A stretch of 64,000 nt of DNA from Halodesulfovibrio spirochaetisodalis (GCF_001672295.1 NZ_JXMS01000012.1:29313-93312), one strand, 5' to 3'; shown: positions 51,774 to 61,019, counted from the first letter of the stretch. A program made the numbers and translations. The notes: generated by a model not told the origin, from the sequence alone.

Positions 51774-52331
51774 ATGAATTCCAAGCCATTTGTTGCACAA
51801 ATTTCTCAACGACTAAAAACAGTACGCGCACTCCGCGGCTGGAGTCTTGATGAGGCAGCAAAAAGAACAACTGTTTCCAAAGCAATGCTTGGACAGATAG
51901 AGCGTGGTGAGTCCAGCCCTACGATTGGCACCTTGTGGAAAATAGCCAGCGGGTTTGAATGTTCGTTCTCATCTTTTTTTTCAGACCCTCAGGAGCAGAA
52001 GGAGCCTACTGTAAAATTTCCAAATGATCCGGCAATGCAAATTCATACAATTTTCCCGTATTCTTCAGATACAAGAATGGAAATGTTTGAAATAACGCTT
52101 TGTGATAATCATGAGCAGCAGTCTTCTCCCCATCAAATTGGGGTTATTGAACATGTTGTTGTTCAACACGGTACTTTGGAATTTTATTTCGACGGTTCAT
52201 GGCACACTCTTGCGGTTGGTGACAGAACACGTTTTTTTGCAGACCAGCCTCATGCGTATCGAGTCGTCGGTGAAAAGGCTGTTTTTCATAATATTATTAT
52301 CTATCCATCCAGTGAGTACGCCACAGAGTAG
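51774..52331 (+). CDS. XRE-type regulator with C-terminal cupin domain
   Basis: 185 residues. Helix-turn-helix about 10-65 (LKTVRALRGWSLDEAAKRT, AMLGQIERGESSPTIGTLWKIA) and cupin about 110-180 (EHVVVQHGTLEFYFDGSWHTLAVGDRTRFFADQPHAYR). This architecture usually regulates an adjacent uptake or catabolic gene in response to a small ligand held by the cupin. Here the neighbour is the divergent BenE-like permease. The start is ATG at 51774 behind GGAGAG; an upstream in-frame ATG would cover the operators. Confidence 0.92.
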   Translation: MNSKPFVAQISQRLKTVRALRGWSLDEAAKRTTVSKAMLGQIERGESSPTIGTLWKIASGFECSFSSFFSDPQEQKEPTVKFPNDPAMQIHTIFPYSSDTRMEMFEITLCDNHEQQSSPHQIGVIEHVVVQHGTLEFYFDGSWHTLAVGDRTRFFADQPHAYRVVGEKAVFHNIIIYPSSEYATE

Positions 52332-52546
52332 GTTGTTTTATTAAGAATCTGGTGCACACATTGTGTACTTTTATTTGCTGCTGTTATCAGCTAGGCATAC
52401 GCAGCATAGACTTTGCGTTGACGGAGAGGTTGAAGCCTCTGCTCCGTATACCATCAGATAAATTTACTACTGAGCAGCTATGATGTGACGCTACTTTATG
52501 TAACGTATCAATCATATGTATGCTTTCTTATAAAGGGTTCATACTA

Positions 52547-53122
52547 ATGCACATTATTTTCGTTACAGAAATATGGGGAAAAACACCTCATGTGGATGCG
52601 ATGGTGTCTTTTTTTAAGGATACGGCTGACAATATTACTATTGTAGACCCGTATGATGGTGCTGATCCTGCGTTTCCCAGCGAGAAAGAAGCGTACGCAC
52701 AATATCAGGCGCAGTGTGGTCATGCAGAGTTTGCAGAACGTGTATCTAAGGCGTTACGTGAATCAACGGAGCCTACATGTCTTGTGGGATTCAGTGCTGG
52801 AGCGGGCGCTGTGTGGAGTGCAGTGAGTGCGGATTCCGCAGGGACTGCCAAGGCTGCAATCTGTTTCTATGGTTCATCAATTCGCGATATGGTGGATTAT
52901 GACCCAAAAGTTCCGGTGGATTTGGTGTTTTCTGACAACGAGCCGCATTTTGATGTGGAAAGCGTTGCGCGCACGCTTCAGGATATTCCGAATGCACAGT
53001 GCTACATCACGCCGTTTGCGCATGGATTCATGAACCCGTTGTCTGCCAATTTCCACGGAGAAGCGTACCACTTCTGGCTGAAGTGGATAAAAGACCAGCT
53101 TGCAGAGCACATGGCTTCATAA
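52547..53122 (+). CDS. Alpha/beta hydrolase (dienelactone hydrolase-like)
   Basis: 191 residues with nucleophile elbow GFSAGAG, a later aspartate in DLVFSDNEPHFD and histidine in FAHGFM, giving the S-D-H triad order of the dienelactone hydrolase family. No signal peptide. Substrate unknown. Upstream in-frame ATGs exist; 52547 (MHIIFVTEIWG) is chosen because it fits the fold start. Confidence 0.8.
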   Translation: MHIIFVTEIWGKTPHVDAMVSFFKDTADNITIVDPYDGADPAFPSEKEAYAQYQAQCGHAEFAERVSKALRESTEPTCLVGFSAGAGAVWSAVSADSAGTAKAAICFYGSSIRDMVDYDPKVPVDLVFSDNEPHFDVESVARTLQDIPNAQCYITPFAHGFMNPLSANFHGEAYHFWLKWIKDQLAEHMAS

Positions 53123-53143
53123 CGTTGATTGTTGCAATAGAAA

Positions 53144-53182
53144 CGCCCCGTCAGGATAACTTCCTGCGGGGCGATTTTTTTT
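53144..53182 (+). terminator. Terminator after the hydrolase
   Basis: CGCCCCGTCAGGA and its near complement TCCTGCGGGGCG with a T run, between convergent genes. Confidence 0.87.
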
Positions 53183-53199
53183 AGTACTACGTTTGCTGG

Positions 53200-53853
53200 C
53201 TATGGCAGCATGGCAATGGCACGGATAGGGGAGCCGTCACTTTCCAGAATATTGAGTGGCAGTGCCACAAAGGTGAAAATCGGCTCTGTAATTTGAGAAA
53301 GATTTTTCAAGTTTTCAATAAGTACCATGCCGCTTCCCAGTAAAATTTCATGAATGAACAGGCGAGTGACGTCCATGGTGTCAAAGGAAATGGCATCAAT
53401 ACCCAGTCCTTTGAGATTCTGCTGCGTCAGCCATGTTGCAGCTTCTTCATTCAGCGTAGGGAACGGGGAGAAATATGTGTCTGTTCCCCAGAGTGTTTCA
53501 TGACCGGATGAGAAGAGTACAAAGTCGCACTGTGCAATACGTTCTTCATGCTGCTTGAGCAGATCGAGTGTAATGGTTTCTACACCGGAAACATCAATGA
53601 TGCAGGCCGCACCGGTAAAGGTGGAGGCTGGCAGGGCATCCAGTGTCTTCTTACCGTCAAAGATATGCGCCGGTGCATCCATATGGGTGCCGATATGGGA
53701 GAAAAAAGTCAGTCGTTTTTCTGCAAACCCTTCTTTGGCAACAGTGGTTCCCTGCTCGATGATAGGCGCTTCAGTACCGGGGTACACCGGCATGTCTTCT
53801 TTAATTACGTGGGTCAGGTCGATTACATTGGTGTATGCTTGCGGGGTGGTCAT
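53200..53853 (-). CDS. Cyclase family protein (kynurenine formamidase-like)
   Basis: 217 residues with the metal-binding HIGTHMDAPAHIF (HxGTHxDxPxH) near residue 58 and a further FVLFSSGHETLWG segment. The family includes kynurenine formamidase and other metal hydrolases; the reaction here is not defined. ATG at 53853 follows GGAGCATAC. An upstream extension lacks a ribosome site. Confidence 0.85.
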   Translation of the reverse strand: MTTPQAYTNVIDLTHVIKEDMPVYPGTEAPIIEQGTTVAKEGFAEKRLTFFSHIGTHMDAPAHIFDGKKTLDALPASTFTGAACIIDVSGVETITLDLLKQHEERIAQCDFVLFSSGHETLWGTDTYFSPFPTLNEEAATWLTQQNLKGLGIDAISFDTMDVTRLFIHEILLGSGMVLIENLKNLSQITEPIFTFVALPLNILESDGSPIRAIAMLP

Positions 53854-53928
53854 GTATGCTCCAAGTGTGTGCGATGTGAATAATGGGGTGAGATAGCCTG
53901 TAATACTTGGAGAAAGCAATGAAAAAGA

Positions 53929-53960
53929 AATGAGGCAGAAGTAAAAACTTCTGCCTCATT
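53929..53960. terminator. Hairpin terminator
   Basis: AATGAGGCAGAAG/CTTCTGCCTCATT, 13-bp perfect stem with loop TAAAAA, just downstream of the small zinc-binding protein gene on the minus strand. Confidence 0.7.
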
Positions 53961-53962
53961 CA

Positions 53963-54115
53963 TTAGGAAGATTTTTCTTGTTGCGTTTTGGCGTAGCAGT
54001 CTGGACAGAAATCACCACTAAAGGTCACTACAATGTCCTGCGCCATCACATCTCTTCCGCATTTGTCGCACTGGTAAACCGGCTTACCGTCTGGTGCTTG
54101 AGTTGTTGTCAGCAT
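53963..54115 (-). CDS. Small zinc-ribbon protein
   Basis: 50 residues with paired CxxC motifs (QCDKCGRDV and FCPDCYAK) that should bind one zinc. ATG at 54115 with GAGGAA upstream. It may be a small nucleic-acid or protein partner; function unknown. Confidence 0.65.
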   Translation of the reverse strand: MLTTTQAPDGKPVYQCDKCGRDVMAQDIVVTFSGDFCPDCYAKTQQEKSS

Positions 54116-54450
54116 AAGATTCCTCAACTTCCAAACAGTGCCCATTGTCCTCAACAGGAGCTTGCACTATTGTGCACCACCAACAGCTCCATAACGGGTA
54201 CTGTTTGAGCATACAATTAAATCCAAAGAGCTACTGTACTGCCAAATGGTATTTTTTGGCAACTAAATTGGTAATGCATTAAAAAATAAAGGTAACACCT
54301 TCGCGAAGCGGTTACTCACCGTGAAAAAAGTTGCCAGTTGGCAGTAATTCTGTTGGTTGATAGAGCATACGGAATATGTGTACTGTATTTTTCGATCAAC
54401 CAGAACAGTACCGTGCTTGCAGAGTCGGTTAGAAATAGTTTGGAGAAAGT

Positions 54451-55050
54451 ATGGATCTTTCAATCGCAAAAATGGCTAAAAGCCCGTTCCGCTGTGCAAC
54501 GTACGGGTCTGATATTGAAGCGTTTACTGAGGCGCACAACGGCAGCCTTGGCGGAACAATGCACTGCGCCCGTTACCTTGGTTCCCGCGTATTTATTGAT
54601 GGCGTCACCAAAGAGGTGATTGATTCACAAGGCGTTGTGCTTGCAGATACGGAGCATCTTATCGAAGAGATGGATAAGCTTTCTGAACTGTTGGGCGAAA
54701 AAATGCAGGGGCCGTTTCATGCGGACGGTGTCATTATTCCTGTGCAGAAAGGGAAGCCGCATTTCCGTATTTACGACATGTATGCACCTGAAGCAGAAAG
54801 CCCGTTTACGCTGTGGACGCAAATCAACATGCTTGCTGATGCCTTTATGCTGCTGGATAAGGTGACAATGTACGTTCGACCTGTTCAGTATTTCCACTCC
54901 CGTTCATTTTCAACACAGAAAGCGTATGATCGCTGGATAAAGACATGGACGAAGCGGGCAGGATGCGGCGGCGTCATCTTCAAGGATGCCGAAATGGTGT
55001 ATGAACCGAATGTGGTTCTTGAAAGTGCTTGTGAAATTGCAGCACGCTAG
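54451..55050 (+). CDS. Hypothetical protein, 199 residues
   Basis: I do not recognise a family. It is cytoplasmic by composition, lacks membrane segments, and is rich in aromatic residues and histidine toward the C-terminus (VQYFHSRSFSTQKAYDRW). A CGGVIFKDAEMVYEP end and a single GCGG stretch could form part of an active site but this is not evidence of function. Start ATG follows GGAGAA. A terminator closes the gene. Confidence 0.75.
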   Translation: MDLSIAKMAKSPFRCATYGSDIEAFTEAHNGSLGGTMHCARYLGSRVFIDGVTKEVIDSQGVVLADTEHLIEEMDKLSELLGEKMQGPFHADGVIIPVQKGKPHFRIYDMYAPEAESPFTLWTQINMLADAFMLLDKVTMYVRPVQYFHSRSFSTQKAYDRWIKTWTKRAGCGGVIFKDAEMVYEPNVVLESACEIAAR

Positions 55051-55057
55051 CCAATAC

Positions 55058-55090
55058 AGCCTCTGATGAGAGTTCATCAGGGGCTTTTTT
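55058..55090 (+). terminator. Terminator
   Basis: AGCCTCTGATGA/TCATCAGGGGCT stem followed by TTTTTT, right after the 199-residue gene. Confidence 0.87.
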
Positions 55091-55303
55091 CTGTCTGTCT
55101 TTACGAACTGTTGTGTGCTTATCAGCTGTTTTTGAAGATGTGTTGCACAGGCTTGTGCGGAAGCTTCTTGACTGGAAGATGCTTTTATTTCTACTGAAGC
55201 ATGACTAACTAATTATTGCGTTGCATAAATTGCTTGAAGTGTTCCTTTAGCTTACTATACATGTTGGAACTTCTTCAAATTAAATAGATTCAGGTGAGAC
55301 ATC

Positions 55304-56581
55304 ATGACAATGAAGAAAGAATGGGTTGAATTTATCGCTATTCTGAACAGGGAAGTAGTGCCTGCCTTAGGTTGTACCGAACCGGTAACCGCGGCACTTG
55401 CTGCAGCACGCGCTGCAAAAGCACTCGGCACTAAGCCGGAACAGGTTCTTGTTCAGGTAAGCGGCAATCTGTTGAAAAACGGAATGGGTGTCGGCGTACC
55501 CGGCACTGGTATGACAGGGCTGGATATTGCTGCTGCTGTTGGTGCACTTGGCGGCAAGTCTGAGCTCAAGCTGGAAGTGCTGCGTGACTTGACTCCAAAG
55601 ATTGTGGAAGAAGCCAAGCAATTGATGGCAGACGGCAACGTTAAGGTTGAACTGGCAGAAACAGAAGAATTGCTGTTTGCCAAAGCTGTTGTTTCTGTAC
55701 AAGGCCACACGGCAACCTGCACTATCGCCCGTACCCATGCCGGAATTATTGAAGTAACCAAAGACGATGAAGTGCTTGAGAGCATTTCTCTTGAAGCCGA
55801 AGAAGCTTCCGACGATTCATGGCCACTTTCTGTTGCAGCTATTTATGAGTTTGCAACCGAGGCAGACTTTGCAGATATTTCTTTTATCCTCGAAGCAGCT
55901 CGTCTTAATGAATCCATTGCTTCAGAAGGGCTCGAAAAAGATTTTGGCCTCAAAGTAGGCCGCTCCATGAATGAAGATATCGCGCTTGGGCTGCGTTCAG
56001 ACGATATTACATCATTCGCAACCCGTCTTGCCGCAGCCGCATCAGATGCACGCATGGACGGCATCATGCAGCCGGTTATGAGTAACTCCGGCAGCGGTAA
56101 TCAGGGCATTACTGCTACCATTCCAGTAACAGCATTCGCACGCAGACTGGATAAGTCAGAAGAGGAAATGGCACGCGCTCTCATCATGAGCCACCTTACC
56201 TCCATCCACTTGAAGCATCACCTTGGAAGGCTTTCTGCCCTTTGCGGTGCAATCCTCGCGGCTACCGGTTCCGGTTGCGGCATCATTATGCTTCTCGGCG
56301 GCAAGCTTGAAGAAATAGAGCGAACCATCAAAAACATGGTCGGTACAATTGCAGGTATGATCTGCGACGGAGCAAAAACTTCCTGCGCGCTTAAAGTTGC
56401 TTCCAGCGTTGAAGCTGCCATCAGTTCCGCTCTTCTTGCTATGAAAGGAACCTCTGTACCCGGTTCTGACGGTATCGTGGATGATGACATCGAAGTGTGC
56501 ATCAAAAACTTAGGCCGTCTTGGTAGTGCCGGTATGTGCGAAACTGATAAGATTATTCTGGATATTATGGTCAATAAATAG
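55304..56581 (+). CDS. UPF0597 / L-cysteine desulfidase-like protein (serine dehydratase fold)
   Basis: 425 residues. Conserved blocks include VPALGCTEPVTAALAAA, VSGNLLKNGMGVGVPG, SNSGSGNQGITATIPV and ATGSGCGIIMLLGG, with cysteines in MICDGAKTSCALK and GMCETDKIILDIM. In this family the cysteines hold a 4Fe-4S cluster that activates L-cysteine for loss of sulfide, or L-serine for loss of ammonia. It releases pyruvate, ammonia and sulfide from cysteine, or provides serine catabolism. Start follows AGGTGAG. No regulator is adjacent. Confidence 0.88.
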   Translation: MTMKKEWVEFIAILNREVVPALGCTEPVTAALAAARAAKALGTKPEQVLVQVSGNLLKNGMGVGVPGTGMTGLDIAAAVGALGGKSELKLEVLRDLTPKIVEEAKQLMADGNVKVELAETEELLFAKAVVSVQGHTATCTIARTHAGIIEVTKDDEVLESISLEAEEASDDSWPLSVAAIYEFATEADFADISFILEAARLNESIASEGLEKDFGLKVGRSMNEDIALGLRSDDITSFATRLAAAASDARMDGIMQPVMSNSGSGNQGITATIPVTAFARRLDKSEEEMARALIMSHLTSIHLKHHLGRLSALCGAILAATGSGCGIIMLLGGKLEEIERTIKNMVGTIAGMICDGAKTSCALKVASSVEAAISSALLAMKGTSVPGSDGIVDDDIEVCIKNLGRLGSAGMCETDKIILDIMVNK

Positions 56582-56583
56582 AA

Positions 56584-56640
56584 TTGCCTCCGGCGGCTCT
56601 CCGAGGGCGCTTCTCAGCGGGAGCAAGAGGGACGTCCTCT
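56584..56640. repeat. GCCTCCGGCGG-type intergenic element
   Basis: GCCTCCGGCGGCTCTCCGAG core and an AGAGGGACGTCCTCTT hairpin, as at 24360. It begins directly after the desulfidase stop codon. Confidence 0.55.
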
Positions 56641-56681
56641 TGACTGCGATTAACGTGAGAAGAGGGCAGTATATTGAAATG

Positions 56682-56710
56682 AAAAAGGGTGGCTGTGGCC
56701 ACCCTTTTTA
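56682..56710 (+). terminator. Terminator
   Basis: AAAAAGGGTGGC/GCCACCCTTTTT stem (12 bp) with loop TGTG-type, downstream of the desulfidase gene and convergent with the next gene. Confidence 0.85.
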
Positions 56711-56777
56711 GTTTTATTGATTAGGCAGCTCTTAAAGAAGGGATTCGGTGATAAGTAGAAAAACAAAATTGCACCAG

Positions 56778-57254
56778 CTAGTTTGTTTTTTCTTTTAACC
56801 GTTGCTCTTCAAGGTGGTCATACACAAAAAATACTTTTGGTTTTATTTGGGGACATACCTTTTGTGCTGCTTCAAATGCTTTTTCTTTGCTTTTGAAATA
56901 CATATGAATTTGTCGAGAGTTGATAGATGCTTGATAGGGAGTGTCACTTGAAATCATTCCTGCAGGGGTTGATAAGATAAAAGGTCTGTACTCAATTTTT
57001 GTCCCGTCAGGATAAATGGTTGCAACTTTATTTGGGTCAGTAAACTTTTTAAACTTTGGGGCAGCGTTGGGTTTAAACCAGAAGGCGGTTGGATACACGT
57101 ATGGATATTCCGTTGTGAGTATAGGTGGTTCTGATGTCCTTGCTTGGCAAATAGATATCTTAGCAATTTCATCACATGAAACAGAAATGATGCTTTGTGC
57201 ACATGCGGGAGACGTCGACAGAATTAACAGCAGTATCTGGATGATGAATTTCAT
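56778..57254 (-). CDS. Hypothetical secreted protein
   Basis: 158 residues. Signal peptide MKFIIQILLLILSTSPACA, mature part starts QSIISVS. Contains a few cysteines (SVSCDEIAK, ISICQAR, AQKVCPQ) that could form disulfides in the periplasm. No family recognised. ATG at 57254 is used since it begins the signal peptide. Confidence 0.7.
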   Translation of the reverse strand: MKFIIQILLLILSTSPACAQSIISVSCDEIAKISICQARTSEPPILTTEYPYVYPTAFWFKPNAAPKFKKFTDPNKVATIYPDGTKIEYRPFILSTPAGMISSDTPYQASINSRQIHMYFKSKEKAFEAAQKVCPQIKPKVFFVYDHLEEQRLKEKTN

Positions 57255-57464
57255 TTGGTCTTTCCTGACTTGATAAGTGAAAAGTTTTTGCCAGCTAAGC
57301 CAGAGTGTCAATCGCTCCGCCTGTTCACATGTTCTTTAAAGGCTGTTGTGACGTTACGCTATTCATGTTTTGTCTTTCTAATAACTCACGTGTGTTAGAT
57401 AGTTTGTTGATGTGCTGTCTACGACTTTTTTAAATAATATTAGAATGTTGAAGTTCTGTTTCGA

Positions 57465-57500
57465 CAACAAAAGGGATGGCCTGCGCCATCCCTTTTGTTG
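57465..57500. terminator. Orphan hairpin terminator
   Basis: CAACAAAAGGGATGGC and its exact complement with loop CTGC. It has U-rich ends on both strands but no gene ends at it; it may close an unannotated small transcript. Confidence 0.6.
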
Positions 57501-57737
57501 TTATGGAAACTCGAAAAAAATCACTTTTTGAATGCATTTAGTGCAACAACTTGCTCTTGTTATTTGATCTTCAAGGATGGTGTGCATGTTGTGCAATGAT
57601 GTGAATATGGTAAAAAACTATTGTGCAATTTTTGGATGGTAAATTGATAATCTTACTATGCCATACAGAAAAGTAAATTTGATGTAACGAGGCACAGCAT
57701 GCATGAACAGTGGATTTTAGTGACATTTATTAACATT

Positions 57738-57753
57738 TGGTGCGGTCTATGCA
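57738..57753 (+). promoter_or_regulatory. Weak candidate sigma-54 promoter
   Basis: TGGTGCGGTCTATGCA has GG and GC ten bases apart, 93 bases before the next gene. The -12 box is not optimal. Confidence 0.3.
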
Positions 57754-57845
57754 GTATGTCTTGTGATTGCAATCAAATTGAGAGAGGCGATACAAAAGAG
57801 CCGGCCGGCCTTATTACGTGTTTAGCAAAATAGAAGGATGAAGTT

Positions 57846-58202
57846 TTGTTGAAAAAATTAGAACGAAGTCATGATAAGTGCTATGGCCTGTTGATAAAAG
57901 GGCCGCTAGACAAAGAACACTACGATGAGATTACGCATGATATTGATGAGCATATCCGTCAGTACGGGCAAATTGCCTTGCTGCTGCAGATTCAGAATGT
58001 CTCTGGATATACGATGAATGCTTTGCTGGGCGATTTGGAATTCTTTTTCGAACGCCGCAATGGCTTTTCTAAAATTGCCATTGTTGCAGAACATGCATGG
58101 TGGAGCGGATTGGTAACCATCGAAGATGCTCTTACTCCGTGGGATGAAAAATACTTTGATGTGAAAAAGATAGACGCTGCTTGGGAGTGGCTCGAATCGT
58201 AA
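57846..58202 (+). CDS. SpoIIAA-like STAS protein (DUF3478)
   Basis: 118 residues with a STAS-like alternating beta/alpha order: YGLLIKGPLDKEHYDEIT, IALLLQIQNVSGYT and FSKIAIVAEHAWWSGL. Small stand-alone members are of unknown function and are thought to be lipid or small-molecule binding. A TTG start is used with AAGGATG upstream; a second TTG immediately follows. Confidence 0.8.
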   Translation: MLKKLERSHDKCYGLLIKGPLDKEHYDEITHDIDEHIRQYGQIALLLQIQNVSGYTMNALLGDLEFFFERRNGFSKIAIVAEHAWWSGLVTIEDALTPWDEKYFDVKKIDAAWEWLES

Positions 58203-58459
58203 TATTGTAATGCACGTTGTCGGGCAGAGTTTACTGTCGTGATAAGCTCAACGACTGTGAAGTGCTCTATAATCTTTGTGCATTGTGTATATGCATTTTA
58301 AATAAACCAGCTGGTGTGTACCTAGAACATCCTATCAACGTTTCAGAACGAGCAGGATGAAGACACATTCTCAGGGTGCCCCTATGGCAGGTACATACTT
58401 GCCCTTTGGGTATCCTTTCTTTTTCACTGGCTGGACAATCACATATAATAGGAATAACC

Positions 58460-58966
58460 ATGTCTAATAACTGTGTTGCCATTTATGAAGATCACCAACA
58501 TGCCGAACATGCAGTCAAAGAACTGCAAAAAGCTGGCTTCGATATGAAGAAGCTATCCATCGTCGGGCATGACTATCACTCTGAAGAACATATTGTCGGG
58601 TATTACAATACTGGCGACCGTGTGCGTTACTGGGGAAAACTCGGTGCGTTCTGGGGTGGCATCTGGGGAATGCTATTTGGCTCTGCTGCCTTGGCAATTC
58701 CTGGTGTAGGGCCGATTGTTGTCGGTGGTGCATTAGTTACAACACTTGTAGGTGCACTTGAGGGTGCAGCATTAGGTGGTGGGCTTTCTGCGTTAGGTGC
58801 CGGACTCGTAAGTCTTGGTGTACCTAAAGACAGTACCTTGAAATATGAAACAGCTGTAAAAGCATCTAATTTCGTATTGATTGTTCACGGTACAAAAGAG
58901 GAAGCAGAAAGAGCTAGCGAGGTTCTTGGAACAACGCAAGCAATTGATATTGATATGAACACATAA
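58460..58966 (+). CDS. General stress protein 17M-like / glycine-zipper membrane protein
   Basis: 168 residues: N-terminal fold CVAIYEDHQHAEHAVKELQKAGFDMKKLSIVGHDY resembles general stress protein YflT/GSP17M; a glycine-rich hydrophobic middle (about 60-115, LGAFWGGIWGMLFGSAALAIPGVG) could insert in a membrane. Function unknown. ATG at 58460 follows TAGGAAT; an upstream in-frame ATG exists without a good ribosome site. Confidence 0.75.
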   Translation: MSNNCVAIYEDHQHAEHAVKELQKAGFDMKKLSIVGHDYHSEEHIVGYYNTGDRVRYWGKLGAFWGGIWGMLFGSAALAIPGVGPIVVGGALVTTLVGALEGAALGGGLSALGAGLVSLGVPKDSTLKYETAVKASNFVLIVHGTKEEAERASEVLGTTQAIDIDMNT

Positions 58967-58974
58967 CATACTAT

Positions 58975-58999
58975 CGGGAGGCTTTGCCTCCCGTTTTTT
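58975..58999 (+). terminator. Terminator
   Basis: CGGGAGGC/GCCTCCCG stem and six T residues, immediately before the DUF202 gene, so that gene needs its own promoter or readthrough. Confidence 0.87.
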
Positions 59000-59008
59000 A
59001 AGCCTTTT

Positions 59009-59311
59009 ATGACTAAATCTGCACTGGAAACGTTCAATCTGGCGGTATTGCGTACAGAGCTGGCAAACCGCCGAACATTACTCGCTTTTGCAAAAACAAG
59101 CATCGGACTAGCAATATCCGCTGCTGGGTTATTAAAATTTTCGAACGAAGGTTCCGTTTACGAACTATGCGGCGTTGCTCTTCTTGTTGCCGCATTCGTG
59201 GTTCTCATATGGGGAGTTGAAGACTATAGGCGTTCCAGTAAGCTGATTCTTCAGGAAAAAGAAATTGTATATGCTGAACAAGGTTCGCTTCTCAGTCGGG
59301 ATTCGACGTGA
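59009..59311 (+). CDS. DUF202 small membrane protein
   Basis: 100 residues with ELANRRTLLAFAKTSIGLAISAAGL, the DUF202 signature, and two membrane segments. In eukaryotes DUF202 is part of vacuolar transporter chaperone; bacterial function unknown. The start ATG lies only nine bases past the preceding terminator and has no good ribosome site. Confidence 0.8.
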   Translation: MTKSALETFNLAVLRTELANRRTLLAFAKTSIGLAISAAGLLKFSNEGSVYELCGVALLVAAFVVLIWGVEDYRRSSKLILQEKEIVYAEQGSLLSRDST

Positions 59312-59370
59312 TAAGTGGACTGCAGATAAGTAGATTGTAGGTGCTGGGTACAATTTAGCGAACAGAGAGT

Positions 59371-59396
59371 AAGGTGGCTTTTAGCCACCTTTTTTA
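59371..59396 (+). terminator. Terminator after DUF202 gene
   Basis: AAGGTGGC/GCCACCTT stem with loop TTTTA and T run. Confidence 0.87.
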
Positions 59397-59533
59397 TTGT
59401 GATAGCTAGATGTAGAAGTGAAATGAATTCATTAATTCTTATGCTTGATATTAGGTAAACAGGAAGGAAAAACTGTTTCCACATTATCCAGTATCTTAAG
59501 CGAGACGGCTTGCATAGTTTGAGAGGAGAAAAC

Positions 59534-59854
59534 ATGTCTACCGAGCTTAAAAAGTTAGGAAAAAGAATTCGAACTTTACGTAAAGCAAAGAATATGACCC
59601 AAGAGCAGTTAGCCACTGTGGCTGATTCAGGTGCAAAATATATTAGTGAGCTTGAGCGTGGTGAAGCGAACGTAACAATTGCGCTAGTCGGCAAGCTTGC
59701 AGAAGGCCTTGGAGTGTCAGCACGTGAACTTTTTGACAATGAGCATGAGGCAGATAGTCAGGACTTGAGAACTGAGATTAGCCGGATGCTTAACGAGGCT
59801 GATGACGATAAAGTAAAAATATTATATAGGGTTACAAAGGCTATTCTAGGGTAG
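59534..59854 (+). CDS. XRE family transcriptional regulator
   Basis: 106 residues. The N-terminal 65 residues are a helix-turn-helix (RIRTLRKAKNMTQEQLA, YISELERGEANVTIALVGKLAEGL), and the C-terminus is short and acidic. ATG at 59534 follows GAGGAG. Target unknown; small XRE proteins like this often repress their own gene or neighbours. Confidence 0.88.
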   Translation: MSTELKKLGKRIRTLRKAKNMTQEQLATVADSGAKYISELERGEANVTIALVGKLAEGLGVSARELFDNEHEADSQDLRTEISRMLNEADDDKVKILYRVTKAILG

Positions 59855-59919
59855 CCGTTGTCGTGGTGAACGTCGGGCTTTTATGAATACGTTAACGCAA
59901 GTGGCAGGGAGAAGATCAC

Positions 59920-60177
59920 GTGGAGAAATTTTGTCAGAGCTGCGGTATGCCAATGGAAAAAGATCCTCAATTAGGGGGTACAGAGAAGTCTGGTGAGAAA
60001 AGTGAGATGTATTGTTCACATTGCTATGAAGATGGTGAATTTACTGCTCCACACATCACTAATACAAAAGAAATGCAGGCCTTTTGTATAGATATTATGA
60101 AAAAGCAGGGCTGGAATTCTATTCTGGCGTGGATTTTCACCCGTTCTATTCCTCGTTTGAAGCGCTGGAAGAAATAA
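59920..60177 (+). CDS. Small putative zinc-ribbon protein
   Basis: 85 residues with CQSCGMPMEKDPQLGG at the start and YCSHCY further on: a two-CxxC zinc ribbon of the small zinc-ribbon family. The C-terminus is basic and hydrophobic. GTG at 59920 follows GGGAGAAG. Function unknown. Confidence 0.75.
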   Translation: MEKFCQSCGMPMEKDPQLGGTEKSGEKSEMYCSHCYEDGEFTAPHITNTKEMQAFCIDIMKKQGWNSILAWIFTRSIPRLKRWKK

Positions 60178-60551
60178 TGAAGGAAAAGTCGATAGGCTTA
60201 TAGTACCTGTCGCAGAAATAGATGTGTTCAAGGGGTGGCTAGATAATGGTCGCCCTTTTTTTGTGGTCGGCTAAACGTGATCAGTGTTTTCTTGCTATGC
60301 AGGTATTTGAAAAAGTGATTAAAAACATGCAAATAAACCATTTTGTGAACATTTTGCTTTGAGCTGAGGGGGTCTTAACGGAATGCCAACTTCTTTTTGA
60401 GTAGATAACAACAACGTTGGCGTCGTTGCTACGACAATACATCTCTACTGTGCAAATAAGCATGCAACTTATTGAATTTATATATGCTTACGGGTGTCGG
60501 TATACTTGATGCTTTTACCCTTTCAGGAAACATGACTATTGAGAGGAAAAA
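60178..60551. other. Intergenic region before the chaperone-effector pair
   Basis: 374 bases. It has a terminator at 60233-60262 ending the zinc-ribbon transcript. The rest, presumably the promoter of the chaperone-effector pair, shows no clear box. Confidence 0.4.
60233..60262 (+). terminator. Terminator after the zinc-ribbon gene
   Basis: GGGTGGC/GTCGCCC imperfect stem (one wobble) followed by seven T residues. Confidence 0.7.
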
Positions 60552-61019
60552 ATGGATTCCACCAATTATATTAGTGAACTTATAGAACAGTTGGGCTTTT
60601 CATTAGAGCTTGAAGAGCTGGAATTAGATGAGAATAATTTTTGTTCGGTAGATGTTCAGAACATAACAATCCTTCTTCAGTGGGAAGAAAAAACACAGCG
60701 ATTACTTCTGTCCTCAGCTGTTGGGGAGCTTGGAGAAGGGCATTTTCAAGAATTTGCAGTGAAACTGCTTCAGGCAAATTATGTTTGGAACGACACTCGA
60801 GGCGCATCATTAGCACTGGATGCGGACGCAGAGCTTATCGTGCTTTGCCAGTGGGTTGATGTGCGCTGTCTAGAGTATCCGGCTTTTTATGATGCTTTCG
60901 AGGTTTTTGTGAACCTTACAAGAAACTGGAAAGATGCGTTGCCGGAGTTATTTGAATCAACAGCGCAATCTGTTGAAAATGAATCAATTCCTACGGATGC
61001 CTACGCTATTCGTATCTAG
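60552..61019 (+). CDS. CesT-family type III secretion chaperone-like protein
   Basis: 155 residues, acidic, with the CesT/SycE pattern: N-terminal helix LIEQLGFSLELEELELDENN, strands NITILLQWEEKTQRLLLSSAVG, then a helix with FQEFAVKLLQANYVWNDTRGASLALDADAELIVLCQ, typical of class I effector chaperones. They bind the secretion signal of the adjacent effector in the cytoplasm. Located 30 bases before an effector-like gene in the same direction. No type III apparatus genes are in the window. Confidence 0.8.
   Translation: MDSTNYISELIEQLGFSLELEELELDENNFCSVDVQNITILLQWEEKTQRLLLSSAVGELGEGHFQEFAVKLLQANYVWNDTRGASLALDADAELIVLCQWVDVRCLEYPAFYDAFEVFVNLTRNWKDALPELFESTAQSVENESIPTDAYAIRI

Larger units (their letters stand above)
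57255..57845. other. Long intergenic region with orphan terminator hairpin
   Basis: 591 bases with no gene. A 16-bp perfect hairpin lies at 57465-57500 without an adjacent gene on either side, a GGCCGGCC site is at about 57799-57808, and TGGTGCGGTCTATGCA (57738-57753) is a possible sigma-54 promoter of the following gene. Confidence 0.45.
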
